A stretch of 64,000 nt of DNA from Shewanella halifaxensis HAW-EB4 (GTDB taxonomy: Bacteria; Pseudomonadota; Gammaproteobacteria; Enterobacterales; Shewanellaceae). Each line of letters opens with the position of its first letter. Positions within the stretch are counted from its first letter, which is position 1. Shown piece after piece: positions 8,683 to 17,410 of this stretch. Under the pieces are notes generated by a model that made no database searches, was not told where the DNA came from, and saw only the letters and a list, made by a program, of their open reading frames with translations. The DNA lies in contig NC_010334.1 in NCBI RefSeq assembly GCF_000019185.1, positions 3,286,001-3,350,000 of the forward strand, in the 5' to 3' direction. The position numbers and the translations under genes are program-made.

Positions 8683-8913
8683 TTACTCAGCGATAACTTT
8701 AACGCTTTCGCCGTTAAAACTAACAACTTCACCAGCAACCACCTTTTTGCGCTTGCGGGTTTCAACTTCGCCATTAACGGTCACTTGCCCTTCAGAAATC
8801 ACGTGCTTAGCTTCGCCACCAGCACTCAACATTCCTTGAACTTTCAACACTTTGTATAACTCGATGTAAACTTCGCCTGACTTTAATGTCAACGTTGGAG
8901 TATCTGAACTCAC
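8683..8913 (-). CDS. S4-domain RNA-binding protein, YbcJ-like
   Basis: A 76-residue protein made almost entirely of one S4 RNA-binding domain: YIELYKVLKVQGMLSAGGEAK leads into ISEGQVTVNGEVETRKRKKV, the basic loop that contacts RNA. Its size matches the E. coli YbcJ family, whose exact function is not established. The start is a GTG at 8913 preceded by AAGGCG; no ATG lies between it and the conserved domain. It is followed by the rraB-like gene after 19 bp, which suggests co-transcription of two RNA-related genes. Confidence 0.85.
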   Translation of the reverse strand: MSSDTPTLTLKSGEVYIELYKVLKVQGMLSAGGEAKHVISEGQVTVNGEVETRKRKKVVAGEVVSFNGESVKVIAE

Positions 8914-8991
8914 GGTATTTCGCCTTAAATAATCAAAACTGACAGCATTATAGCACCCAATTGAGATGCCTATACATGCTTTCTAGTGTTG

Positions 8992-9525
8992 CTAAACTCT
9001 TTCTGTTGCTAAGAGTCCATAAACGCAATCGTTAAACCATTGCTCGCCGATTTTACAGTTCTCTCGCAACAAACCTTCGCGCTTAAAACCACACTTTTCC
9101 AGCACCTTAGTTGAAGCAATATTTTGCTCTACACAATAGGCTATAAACTTGTGGGGCGCGTAGGATAGGCATGCCCAATCGACAATCGCCTTTAAGCTCT
9201 CACTGGCATAACCTTGCCCATGAGCGCTTGGGTGCATCATATAACCAACTTGCATTTGCGCCATTTCGGCATCGCTATTATGCAGCCCAATGAAACCAAT
9301 AAAGTCATGTGTATGGGCATCCTCGATAATAGTGAGTAACCACTCGCCTTCACAAAACTCTCGATTTTCTAAAACACGCTCGAACTTTTGTCGTATCTCC
9401 GATTCAATCTGAGGCTTTCGTACAAACTCATTTAGTTGTTCACTTGAATGAGTATATAGAAAGTTATCCCAGTCTCCTGGAGTAACCGTTCTTAACCTGA
9501 GTCTATCGGTATACAGTTCGAGCAT
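8992..9525 (-). CDS. GNAT acetyltransferase, RimJ/RimL type
   Basis: A 177-residue GNAT-fold N-acetyltransferase. The N-terminus LYTDRLRLR is the classic RimJ/RimL opening, and the acetyl-CoA binding loop is around MHPSAHGQGYASESL (about 112-126), followed by NIASTKVLEKCGFKREG. The ATG at 9525 is preferred because AGAGGGG is placed correctly upstream; an in-frame TTG lies seven codons earlier. The substrate is not predictable: relatives acetylate ribosomal proteins, antibiotics or small molecules. It sits between the parvulin and S4 genes on the same strand. Confidence 0.88.
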   Translation of the reverse strand: MLELYTDRLRLRTVTPGDWDNFLYTHSSEQLNEFVRKPQIESEIRQKFERVLENREFCEGEWLLTIIEDAHTHDFIGFIGLHNSDAEMAQMQVGYMMHPSAHGQGYASESLKAIVDWACLSYAPHKFIAYCVEQNIASTKVLEKCGFKREGLLRENCKIGEQWFNDCVYGLLATERV

Positions 9526-9558
9526 GTTTCCCCTCTTGTTTAGCAAAGCTAAAGGCGA

Positions 9559-9837
9559 TTAGCCTCTGCTTGTTACTTCAAGAAGATGGTAACCAAACTG
9601 AGTCTTAACTGGACCTTGAACTTCGTTCAATGGCGCGCTAAAAACCACTTCATCAAATTCTTTTACCATCATGCCTGGACCAAATGAACCTAGATCGCCG
9701 CCTTGAGCTGAAGATGGGCAAGAAGAGTTTGCTTTAGCTACATCACCAAAATCGGCACCATCAAGGATCTGTTGCTTAAGATCTTGACACTGAGCTTCGG
9801 TATCTACTAATAGGTGTCTTGCAGTCGCTTGTACCAT
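9559..9837 (-). CDS. ppiC: Peptidyl-prolyl cis-trans isomerase, parvulin type
   Basis: A 92-residue single-domain parvulin, the size of E. coli PpiC (93). Conserved features are ARHLLV at the N-terminus, a CPSSAQGGDLGSFGPGMM block and the C-terminal VKTQFGYHLLEV with the active-site-type histidine. There is no signal peptide, so it acts in the cytoplasm, speeding proline isomerisation in folding proteins. GGAG before the ATG supports the start. Its stop is 33 bp from the acetyltransferase start on the same strand. Confidence 0.93.
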   Translation of the reverse strand: MVQATARHLLVDTEAQCQDLKQQILDGADFGDVAKANSSCPSSAQGGDLGSFGPGMMVKEFDEVVFSAPLNEVQGPVKTQFGYHLLEVTSRG

Positions 9838-9883
9838 GGTTAATCTCCAAAAATATAAATGTCATTGCCTGTTAGGCAAAAAT

Positions 9884-9953
9884 AAACCCAGCCAGTATAT
9901 ACCATTATTTATAGCCAAACGACTTGGAAATACGGTACATCCCAACTGGGTTT
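9884..9953 (-). terminator. Possible long-loop terminator after the DUF885 gene
   Basis: AAACCCAG at 9884-9891 can pair with CTGGGTTT at 9946-9953. On the minus strand the structure ends in GGGTTTATTTTT. The loop is long, so confidence is low. Confidence 0.35.
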
Positions 9954-9969
9954 TTACTGATTAGCTCGC

Positions 9970-11802
9970 TTACTTTTGCGCAGCTATCCAATCGTTCACT
10001 TTTAACTCCATCACTTCCATCGGCAACGAGCCTGAAGTGAGGATTTGGTCGTGATACGCTTTTAAATCAAACTGTTCGCCCAGCTCTTTTTCCGCTTGTG
10101 CACGCAGCGACAAAATCTTTAACTGGCCTACTTTGTAGCTCAATGCTTGGCCAGGAATCGCCATATAACGCTCAACTTCTGCGATAATGTCAGATTCCGC
10201 CATTGGCGAATTGTCTTTCATATACTGAATCGCTTGCTCACGAGTCCAACCTTTAGCATGAAGACCCGTATCGACCACTAAGCGCATAGCACGCAGCATC
10301 TCATCTGAGAGCTTACCAAAGTATTGATATGGGTCGTTAAATAGGCCCATCTCAATGCCTAAGTACTCAGCGTATAGTGCCCAGCCCTCTTCAAATGCAG
10401 TGTAGTTTCCAAAGCGTTGGAACTCAGGCACACCAGATAGCTCTTGCTTAATCGCGATTTGGAAGTGATGACCTGGCGCAGCCTCGTGCAGAGACAGCGT
10501 CGTCATGCCCCACTTTGGCTGTGCCTTAAGGTTATAGGTATTAATATAGAATACCCCCGGACGAGAGCCATCAACCGCTGGAGCATCGTATGAGGCACCT
10601 GCTGCCGATTGCTCTCTAAAGCTTTCTACAGGCTTAACCACATAATCGGCTTTTGGCATGACATTGAAGTACTTAGGTAACTCTAGATTGATTTTATCTT
10701 TAAGAACCATGTAGCCATCAATTAAGCCTTGGCGGTCTGTAAAGAAGTACTGTGGCTCTGATGACAATGATGCGAAAAAGTCACTTAGGTCGCCTTCAAA
10801 ACCAACTTGAACTCGAACTTTGTCCATTTCAGATAAAATACGGGCAACTTCATCTAGGCCAATTTTATGGATTTCATCGACAGGCATGGTCGTTGTAGTG
10901 TGCGAATTAGCAAGATGCTGGTACCAAACTTTACCGTTTGGTAGCCCCCACCAACCATCAGTTGCACGGGATGACTTCAGGTAAGTATTTTGAAAGTAAT
11001 CGCGAAGCGATGTCAGCTCTGGCAGCAGCTGCTCACCAATTAACGCCGTATACTCTTGAGTCAGCGCTTGTTTGTCTGCATCTGAGAATGACTCAGGCAT
11101 CAAGGTGATCGGGGTATAGAACAAGCTGTCGCTAATGTTATCGACAAGCTGAGCACTTAACTGAGGAATAATACGTTCAACAAGCACACGCGGCAGTACC
11201 ACTTTGCTCTGGACACCTTCATCCATACGAACTTGTGCGAGCTTAAGCCACTCAATAAAGCCTTGTAGACGTTTCTCCCAGTTACGGTAATCTTCAACAG
11301 TGTTAAATGGTTGGGCGCTTTCACCACTGCCAAGTTGCACCATGCTAATCACAGTGCTATAAAACTGGTTCATTGGCATAAAGTGATTAGGGAATGTCTC
11401 ATCCGCTAAGGCGACATTACGATCATAGTTAAACATGTCATAGCTGAGCTTTAACTCGTTTGATAGCTGACTACGATCTATTTTTTTGACCTCTTTTAAA
11501 TAGCGCGTGTTGAGATCGTGACGCTGCTTTAAGTATGCATCAGATAAACCATCGCCAAATTGATCGTTGTAGTCATTAACGCCAACAAATGTGGCGTAAA
11601 TAGGCTCCAGCTGCAATAAATCCTTAAAGTAATTATCCACTAACAACAGATAGACTTGCTCTGCAGATTGCATTTGAGCGGATTGTTCAGCTGTAGGTTG
11701 CGCAGTTTTCTCTGCTTGCTGGATTTGCTTATTATCATTTTCACCACAGCCTGCTAACCCTAAAATCGCGCCAATAGACAACGCCAGTACCGCCTTCCTC
11801 AT
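9970..11802 (-). CDS. DUF885 family lipoprotein, probable zinc metallopeptidase
   Basis: A 610-residue protein with a lipoprotein signal (lipobox LAGC, cysteine at residue 19), so it is probably anchored on the periplasmic face of an envelope membrane. The motif LHEAAPGHHFQ (about 440-450) is the HExxxxH-like metal-binding signature of DUF885 proteins, distantly related to M32 carboxypeptidases; FEEGWALYAEYLG downstream supplies the usual glutamate. AAGGA lies upstream of the ATG. The protein is common in Shewanella and other marine gammaproteobacteria; the peptide substrate is unknown. Divergent from the GGDEF-like gene at 11879. Confidence 0.88.
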   Translation of the reverse strand: MRKAVLALSIGAILGLAGCGENDNKQIQQAEKTAQPTAEQSAQMQSAEQVYLLLVDNYFKDLLQLEPIYATFVGVNDYNDQFGDGLSDAYLKQRHDLNTRYLKEVKKIDRSQLSNELKLSYDMFNYDRNVALADETFPNHFMPMNQFYSTVISMVQLGSGESAQPFNTVEDYRNWEKRLQGFIEWLKLAQVRMDEGVQSKVVLPRVLVERIIPQLSAQLVDNISDSLFYTPITLMPESFSDADKQALTQEYTALIGEQLLPELTSLRDYFQNTYLKSSRATDGWWGLPNGKVWYQHLANSHTTTTMPVDEIHKIGLDEVARILSEMDKVRVQVGFEGDLSDFFASLSSEPQYFFTDRQGLIDGYMVLKDKINLELPKYFNVMPKADYVVKPVESFREQSAAGASYDAPAVDGSRPGVFYINTYNLKAQPKWGMTTLSLHEAAPGHHFQIAIKQELSGVPEFQRFGNYTAFEEGWALYAEYLGIEMGLFNDPYQYFGKLSDEMLRAMRLVVDTGLHAKGWTREQAIQYMKDNSPMAESDIIAEVERYMAIPGQALSYKVGQLKILSLRAQAEKELGEQFDLKAYHDQILTSGSLPMEVMELKVNDWIAAQK

Positions 11803-11878
11803 TTTATTATTCCTTTTATTTATCGTTCTATGTTCTATCTTTTCTATACTTAAACCAGAAGCACATAAGGAGCTTTTA

Positions 11879-12385
11879 ATGATTTATTCATTCAGTAATT
11901 CTGGTTTTAGAGATCCTGAAACAGGCGTTTATAACCAAACCTATTTTATGGAAGTCTTCAATCGTGAATGGCACCGCCATATACGTGACCACAAAAGTCT
12001 CGCCTTATTGTATCTATGCCCACACATTCATGAAACTATTTCTCAACCACAATTGTTAGAATTATTCATGAAGCAAGTACAACAAGCCCTTCTGCGCAGT
12101 ACCGATCTACTCGCTAGGCTTGATAATCAAGCCTTTGCATTAGGCATTTTTGAGGTTGATGATGCTGGAGCTCATGTGGTTATTGACCGATTAGAGCATG
12201 CGATTAACGAGTTTAATCATCAGCTACACTCTCAACACCACGGCTTAATCAAGTACGAACTTGGAGGCTGTGTTTGCCGTCCAAATAAAGACCTTTATCT
12301 CGATACGCTATTTGAAGCAGTCGAGCATCATACTGAGCTAATGCGATTGCCTCATCCCGTTGAACATAGGCTTATTCATCTCTAG
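11879..12385 (+). CDS. Degenerate GGDEF-fold protein
   Basis: A 168-residue protein matching the diguanylate-cyclase fold over nearly its whole length. The start DPETGVYNQTYFMEVFNREWHRH matches the D-x-L-T-G-L-x-N opening, and LALLYL matches the first core strand. The signature loop, however, reads RLDNQAF where active enzymes have R-x-G-G-D-E-F, so it cannot be expected to make cyclic di-GMP. No sensor domain or signal sequence is present. It may bind a nucleotide or act as a regulatory partner. AAGGAG before the ATG gives a strong start. It ends at a bidirectional terminator shared with the TonB operon. Confidence 0.8.
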   Translation: MIYSFSNSGFRDPETGVYNQTYFMEVFNREWHRHIRDHKSLALLYLCPHIHETISQPQLLELFMKQVQQALLRSTDLLARLDNQAFALGIFEVDDAGAHVVIDRLEHAINEFNHQLHSQHHGLIKYELGGCVCRPNKDLYLDTLFEAVEHHTELMRLPHPVEHRLIHL

Positions 12386-12417
12386 CGACAAAGAATTGCT
12401 CACCAAATTTAAGACAT

Positions 12418-12444
12418 AAAAAAGCCCCTTAAAAGGGGCTTTTA
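12418..12444. terminator. Bidirectional terminator
   Basis: AAAAGCCCCTT / AAGGGGCTTTT around a short AA spacer, with A- and T-tracts on both sides. It lies between the convergent GGDEF-like gene and the last gene of the TonB operon. Confidence 0.85.
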
Positions 12445-12458
12445 AACAACTCATTAAG

Positions 12459-13706
12459 TTAAAGGGTCACGTTATGAACGCGCGCTTTTTCTTTAATGTA
12501 AGCGATATAGCTCTTAGCTGAACGCGCAGTCTTCTTATCATTAGCAGCAAGCTTGGCATATTTATATGCTGACTTGTACTGCTTTAAGCTGAGATAAGCT
12601 AAAGCAAGTTCGAACTGAGCTTCACCTGGATTATTAATTCCAGCATCCAAAGCCTTTTTCAGCGCAGTGATTGCAGACTTATGCTCACCATCTAGGGTTA
12701 GGATACGACCCTGTCTCAGGTACAGCTTGCCAGCATTATTAACTGCAGCCGCTTTACCGTAAGTGTTAGCAGCTTGTTTCAGCTCCTTAGCATTATGGTA
12801 AAAACCAGCGAGGATAGTTAAGGTCTTTTCATCTTCCTTAATCATTCCTGACTTCATATGCTTAGAATAGATCTGCGCTGCACGGTATGGCGAACCATTT
12901 TGTGCTAACAGCTGGGTCAAACGAGTAATATTACCCGCCGTTTCCAAAAATCCATTCATATAAGCCAAGTCATAAGTCGCTAGTGACTTTGTATAGTCCT
13001 CTGTCATCAAATAGAACTGAGCTAACTGAACCCAGAGGCGCTTGTCGTCCGGAAATAATGGCACCATGACTTCAAGAACATTAACCGCTTCCTTATACTT
13101 CTTTTGATTGAAGTAAGCAGTTAGCTTCATCTGATATAGGCCTTTATCTGGCTTTTCCGTGATGGCTAAACCTTGGTCAGCAACCTCAAGCACCTTATCC
13201 CACTGCTTCTGCTCAGAATATGCAATACCGATACGACGGTACACTTGCGGATCTTCTTTACAGGTAAACTCCATCCACTTGTAGTACATAGGGATAGACT
13301 CTTTGAACTGCTTCTCTCCAATCAGGAGATCAGCATAGAGTCTTAGAGTTTGCGCGTGGTCAACGCCGCCCAGAATATCAGCATCTACAGCAGATTTAAG
13401 GTACTTAATCGCCGTAGCCATATCTCCTTTTTCCGCATAGAAGTTACCTAGCATACGGGCGATATAGGCCTTATCGAAGTCATTCTTTGCATTGGCTTCT
13501 AAAAGAATCGCAATAGCCTCATCAACATTACCTTCGGTATATGCCTGAAAAGACTTCTGTACTTTTTTAGAGGCGCTTTGGCCAACAGCTTTCGATTTAC
13601 GCTTCTCAATCGGGCACTTCTCTGCTGCATAAGCAACAGGAGCAACCGCGATACTTCCACCTAAACAAAGTAATAAAGCAGCAGCAATCGAATTAACTTT
13701 ACGCAT
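12459..13706 (-). CDS. TPR-repeat protein of the TonB2-type system
   Basis: A 415-residue exported protein. A signal peptide (about 1-28, ending APVAYA) is followed by an array of tetratricopeptide repeats from about residue 50 to the end (for example KAYIARMLGNFYAEKGDMATAIKYL and the later paired helices). TPR arrays are protein-interaction scaffolds. It is the last gene of a six-gene operon, 2 bp after tonB, and homologous TPR genes accompany TonB2 clusters in Vibrio and Shewanella, where they are thought to assist energy transfer to certain receptors. It is probably periplasmic. A terminator follows. Confidence 0.88.
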   Translation of the reverse strand: MRKVNSIAAALLLCLGGSIAVAPVAYAAEKCPIEKRKSKAVGQSASKKVQKSFQAYTEGNVDEAIAILLEANAKNDFDKAYIARMLGNFYAEKGDMATAIKYLKSAVDADILGGVDHAQTLRLYADLLIGEKQFKESIPMYYKWMEFTCKEDPQVYRRIGIAYSEQKQWDKVLEVADQGLAITEKPDKGLYQMKLTAYFNQKKYKEAVNVLEVMVPLFPDDKRLWVQLAQFYLMTEDYTKSLATYDLAYMNGFLETAGNITRLTQLLAQNGSPYRAAQIYSKHMKSGMIKEDEKTLTILAGFYHNAKELKQAANTYGKAAAVNNAGKLYLRQGRILTLDGEHKSAITALKKALDAGINNPGEAQFELALAYLSLKQYKSAYKYAKLAANDKKTARSAKSYIAYIKEKARVHNVTL

Positions 13707-13708
13707 AA

Positions 13709-14329
13709 TTATCTGCCTCCTTTATCTAGAGTGAAGTCAAGTTGGACCGTCATACCAGGTTGTTTAAGGGCTTTGCCATCAACAATCTTTGGCTTGTACT
13801 TCCACTTTTTAAGTGCACGACGCGCTTCTTTATCAAAAACACGCTTAGGTTCAGCCTTGATGACTTTAACGTCTTCAACACCACCTAACTCGTTAATCGT
13901 AAAGCGAAGCTGTACCCAACCTTCTTTACCATCACGTGCAGCAGCAATTGGATACTGAGGCTCGATTCGAACGATAGGTGTAGCATCACCGTCGCGCGTC
14001 ATCATGTTGCCTAGTTTAAATCCAGTGTTTGCACCACCGGCATCAACTCCACCCATGTTAAATGACATATTAGTATCAATGTCAGATGAACTATCTGGTG
14101 GCGTAGTATCCGGCTTTGGCGGCTGCTCAGGAGGTGTAGGCGGTTTAGGCTTAACCCTTGGCTTTTTCTGCGCTGATGCATCATCTTTGTTCATGGTGAT
14201 TTCAATGACAGGTGTTTCTGTCGAGGAATCGTGGCGGGTTGGACCGCCACCTACCAAAAATGCCATGAAGACAAACAAAGCAAAAGTCACAGCAGCACCA
14301 ATTATCAGTGATACTATTCCTCTCAGCAT
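13709..14329 (-). CDS. tonB2: TonB energy-transducing protein (TonB2 type)
   Basis: A 206-residue protein with one N-terminal membrane helix (about 5-27), a proline/lysine-rich periplasmic linker (about 55-80) and a C-terminal TonB domain (about 115-206) containing EPQYPIAAARDGKEGWVQLRF and the WKYKP motif. It couples the proton-motive force harvested by ExbB/ExbD to TonB-dependent receptors. The linker is short compared with E. coli TonB (239 residues), as expected for TonB2 proteins. It starts 1 bp after exbD. The receptor at 18889 is the obvious candidate client. Confidence 0.95.
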   Translation of the reverse strand: MLRGIVSLIIGAAVTFALFVFMAFLVGGGPTRHDSSTETPVIEITMNKDDASAQKKPRVKPKPPTPPEQPPKPDTTPPDSSSDIDTNMSFNMGGVDAGGANTGFKLGNMMTRDGDATPIVRIEPQYPIAAARDGKEGWVQLRFTINELGGVEDVKVIKAEPKRVFDKEARRALKKWKYKPKIVDGKALKQPGMTVQLDFTLDKGGR

Positions 14330-14330
14330 A

Positions 14331-14735
14331 TTATTCGTTCCCCGCCGATACAGATATCTTATCGATACCCGCAGCTTTTACGTTATCAAGTACCTTAACC
14401 ACTAAACCATGTTTAGCGTCTTGGTCTGCTTGAATTAATACTGCAGCCTCTGGTGCTTCTGCAAGCATACGCTCTACGTTTGCAGTTACACGTTCGATAT
14501 CAACTTGACGGTTTTCCATCATGATGATGCCAGTCTTGCTCACACCAATAAAGATGTTCGCCGAAGGCTTCTTCGTCGCTTGTGATGCTTCAGGCTTGTT
14601 ATAGTCAAGGCCTGATGGCTTTACAAACGATGTTGTTACAATAAAGAAGATAAGCATGATGAACACGATGTCGAGCATCGGGGTCATATCAATCTCAGCT
14701 TCTTCGTCTACGCTTGAATGCTTTCTACGTGCCAT
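14331..14735 (-). CDS. exbD2: ExbD biopolymer transport protein
   Basis: A 134-residue protein with a single membrane helix (about 15-40) preceded by EIDMTPMLDIVFIMLIFF. The aspartate of PMLD is the essential proton-path residue in ExbD/TolR. The periplasmic C-terminal domain has the usual LIQAD segment. The ATG at 14735 is chosen over an in-frame TTG two codons earlier because AGAGAGA precedes it. It lies between exbB and tonB in one operon and forms the inner-membrane proton channel with the ExbB proteins. Confidence 0.95.
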   Translation of the reverse strand: MARRKHSSVDEEAEIDMTPMLDIVFIMLIFFIVTTSFVKPSGLDYNKPEASQATKKPSANIFIGVSKTGIIMMENRQVDIERVTANVERMLAEAPEAAVLIQADQDAKHGLVVKVLDNVKAAGIDKISVSAGNE

Positions 14736-14748
14736 GTTCAATCTCTCT

Positions 14749-15273
14749 CTAGTGGTGAGGCATGCTGTCTTTTAGCTTTGCTAAACTGATTTTCATTTTC
14801 GCATCGAGACGAGTACTAAAGAATACTCCCGATAATGCTGCGACCATTCCAGCCATTGTCGGCATGGTCGCCATTGAAATACCAGCTGCCATCATACGAG
14901 CATTACTCGTCCCATGAACTGCCATCACATCGAACACTGAAATCATACCGGTTACGGTACCTAGTAGACCTATCATAGGACAGATAGCAACTAAGGTTTT
15001 GATAAGCAGCATACGTGCAGTTAAATCTTGCTTCGCTTGGGATACCCAAGCTTCACGGATGCGGTGTGCGTACCAAGAGGTTGAATCCTCTCGCGCTTCC
15101 CATGCCGTAATGATTGCTTTGTGCGCTTTTGGTGATACCCAATTGAGATACCAGTAACGCTCAAGCATCAATACCCACATAGCAAACAACACTGCCGCTA
15201 CCAACCAGAGGACGTCGCCCCCGGCGGCCATGAAGCCCCTGACGGAATCCCACATATCCATCAGGAATAACAT
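14749..15273 (-). CDS. exbB2: ExbB/TolQ/MotA family proton-channel protein
   Basis: A 174-residue inner-membrane protein with three hydrophobic segments. The conserved core is ICPMIGLLGTVTGMISVFDVMA followed by ISMATMPTMAGMVAALSG, as in ExbB and TolQ. It is shorter than E. coli ExbB (244), typical of ExbB2. Its ATG overlaps the stop of the preceding TtpC-like gene by one base, indicating translational coupling. With ExbD it powers TonB. Confidence 0.95.
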   Translation of the reverse strand: MLFLMDMWDSVRGFMAAGGDVLWLVAAVLFAMWVLMLERYWYLNWVSPKAHKAIITAWEAREDSTSWYAHRIREAWVSQAKQDLTARMLLIKTLVAICPMIGLLGTVTGMISVFDVMAVHGTSNARMMAAGISMATMPTMAGMVAALSGVFFSTRLDAKMKISLAKLKDSMPHH

Positions 15274-16628
15274 TAGGCTTTCCTCTTCTCAGCGTGCGAT
15301 GCAACGATACCCGCGCTTTGCTCTTCAAGGATCTGCACGATTGACTTGCTACGTGCAATTACAACAGCGTGCATCAACATTAACGGTAGAGCAGCAACTA
15401 GACCTTGAACCGTCGTCATAAGCGCCATAGAGATACCACCCGCCATAAGCTTAGGGTCGCCCGTACCGAACAACTGAATACTTTGGAAGGTTGCAATCAT
15501 ACCGGTTACGGTACCAAGTAGACCCATCATAGGTGCGATAGCGGCAAGAACCTTGATGATAGAGATACGCGATTCTAGTGCAGGTGTTTCTTTCAGAATT
15601 GCTTCGTCAAGTTTTAGCTCTAGTGTTTCAACGTCAACATCTTTGTTGTCTTGGTATGCTTTAAGTACACGGCCAAGTGGGTTGTTACCAGGATTATCTA
15701 GGTGCTTACGTTGCGCCTTAACTTTCGCGCCAACAACACCTAGCGTAATTAGGCGCTCGATTGAGATTAGTGCACCGAGAGCTAATAGTGCCATAATGAT
15801 GTAACCGATGGTTCCACCTGCTTCGATACGATCTTCAATAGTCGCTTTTTGGGTAAAGATGTTCAGTAGCACACCTTTAACCGGGTCGATATAAAGTTGA
15901 GATGAACCAGCCGTTGTCTCTTCAAATACAGCAATAGGCTTTGTTTGGTAACTACCTGGTTGCTGTGAAAGCTCCTGAACTAGACCAAGCTCAGCGTTAT
16001 AAACAACATACTGACCATTGGCTAAAAGATTGAATGGACCAACACGAGTAATCGTCGTGTTGTTCACGCTACCGTCGATACCGGTTACAGAGCCTTCAAA
16101 CTTAACCACTTTCCCAGACTCAGCCATTTCGAACAGCTGCTCTTCCCAGAAACGCTCTAGCTCATCAATTTTTGGAAGTTGCTTACGCGCACCTAGGTCG
16201 GCGATAAAGACATCACGTCCAGGATACTGTGCAGAAATATTTGAACCCGCTAACTTGCCCGCGAAGTCACCGGCATCACCTTTAACAACACCAAACATTT
16301 CACCCAAGTCACCTTGAGCTGTTTTTAAGTCTTCTTCTAACTGACCAATTTTGCGCTCGTTATCCAAAAACGCTTGGTTTAAGTCTTTACCGCGTTGACG
16401 CTCTGTCGCTAAAGCATTTTTCTCACGCTTTAACAATGCAGCTTTGTCGCCACGCTCATTTTTAAACTCTTGCTCACGCTTTACGTTTGTCTTAGATGCA
16501 TTGGCACGATCGACTTTTACTTGATTAAGTAGTTGATCGATTGTTTTCGGTGCATCTGCAGCGCTAGCAATACCGGCCGTTAATGACAGGCTCGCAGCAA
16601 CGATTGCTGTAGTGATAAACTTCTTCAT
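15273..16628 (-). CDS. ttpC: TtpC-like fused periplasmic coiled-coil and MotA/TolQ/ExbB protein
   Basis: A 451-residue protein. It has a signal peptide (1-23, ending GIASA), a charged coiled-coil segment (about 40-115), a periplasmic region, then a C-terminal MotA/TolQ/ExbB domain (about 265-445) with IAPMMGLLGTVTGMIATFQSIQLFG. This architecture matches TtpC, the extra component needed by TonB2 systems of vibrios for some siderophore receptors. It overlaps its upstream and downstream genes by one base each, so all three should be made together. The substrate range of the system here is not visible from sequence. Confidence 0.9.
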   Translation of the reverse strand: MKKFITTAIVAASLSLTAGIASAADAPKTIDQLLNQVKVDRANASKTNVKREQEFKNERGDKAALLKREKNALATERQRGKDLNQAFLDNERKIGQLEEDLKTAQGDLGEMFGVVKGDAGDFAGKLAGSNISAQYPGRDVFIADLGARKQLPKIDELERFWEEQLFEMAESGKVVKFEGSVTGIDGSVNNTTITRVGPFNLLANGQYVVYNAELGLVQELSQQPGSYQTKPIAVFEETTAGSSQLYIDPVKGVLLNIFTQKATIEDRIEAGGTIGYIIMALLALGALISIERLITLGVVGAKVKAQRKHLDNPGNNPLGRVLKAYQDNKDVDVETLELKLDEAILKETPALESRISIIKVLAAIAPMMGLLGTVTGMIATFQSIQLFGTGDPKLMAGGISMALMTTVQGLVAALPLMLMHAVVIARSKSIVQILEEQSAGIVASHAEKRKA

Positions 16629-17410
16629 TATTGTGCAGCCTCCGCAGCAGGAATTGGTAACGAGAATAGATCCGGTGCACCCTGTTTACGTGCAATGCGG
16701 ATACCTTTAGTGAGTTCACGCAGGTAGCTATCATCTAGCTTATCCCAGCCTTTAGTCTCATCGTTATACATCCAGGCTGACTTACCATCTAAGCTCTGAG
16801 CGTAAAGTGCTACACGACCGAGGTTAAAGAAGTCTACGAGTACTTCTTTACCGTCAAGTTCTAACTGACCGGTTTTAACCGCAATGAAGCCACCATATTC
16901 ACGCTCGATTGAGTATGCATCTAGGATTAGACGATACTTTTCTGCGAGAGTGACTTCAGCACTGTTAAGTAGGTTTTTAAGGTTTTCGACACGTGCAACA
17001 CGTGTTTCAGTGTTAAATGGAAGGTCTAGAGCAACAAACTGCTCTAATGCGTCAACCATCTTAAACATCAATGGCACTACGCCCTGACGTAATGCATCAA
17101 CACCGTTGATGTCACCTTGAATAGATTTCATGGTAGCTTCTTGGTCTGCAACCAGACCTGCTACGTAGTCGTTATAAGATTTTAGTGATTCACGTTCATC
17201 AGCAACTGACCCATACTCGAACAACATGTCCTGAGCTTGGTCAAAATACTTATCGACTTTCTTTTGAGATGTTGCGGCTTCCGCGTGAATTTTAGCGTCA
17301 GCTTTCTGAACATCAGAAAGAGGATCGGCAATCACTAAGTTGCTGCCTGCTAAGGCTAGTGCGCCAATGAGCGCTGTAGCGATTTTTGTTTTATTGCTTA
17401 CCTTGGACAT
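16628..17410 (-). CDS. DUF3450 periplasmic coiled-coil protein, first gene of the TonB2 operon
   Basis: A 260-residue exported protein: signal peptide (about 1-28), a coiled-coil segment (about 35-110), then a globular C-terminal part containing the EYGGFIAV and AWMYNDETKGWDKL stretches typical of DUF3450. The ATG at 17410 is preferred over an in-frame TTG three codons earlier. The family regularly leads ttpC-exbB2-exbD2-tonB2-TPR operons in marine gammaproteobacteria, so it is probably a structural accessory of the energising complex. The operon promoter must lie in the 17411-17880 region. Confidence 0.85.
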   Translation of the reverse strand: MSKVSNKTKIATALIGALALAGSNLVIADPLSDVQKADAKIHAEAATSQKKVDKYFDQAQDMLFEYGSVADERESLKSYNDYVAGLVADQEATMKSIQGDINGVDALRQGVVPLMFKMVDALEQFVALDLPFNTETRVARVENLKNLLNSAEVTLAEKYRLILDAYSIEREYGGFIAVKTGQLELDGKEVLVDFFNLGRVALYAQSLDGKSAWMYNDETKGWDKLDDSYLRELTKGIRIARKQGAPDLFSLPIPAAEAAQ

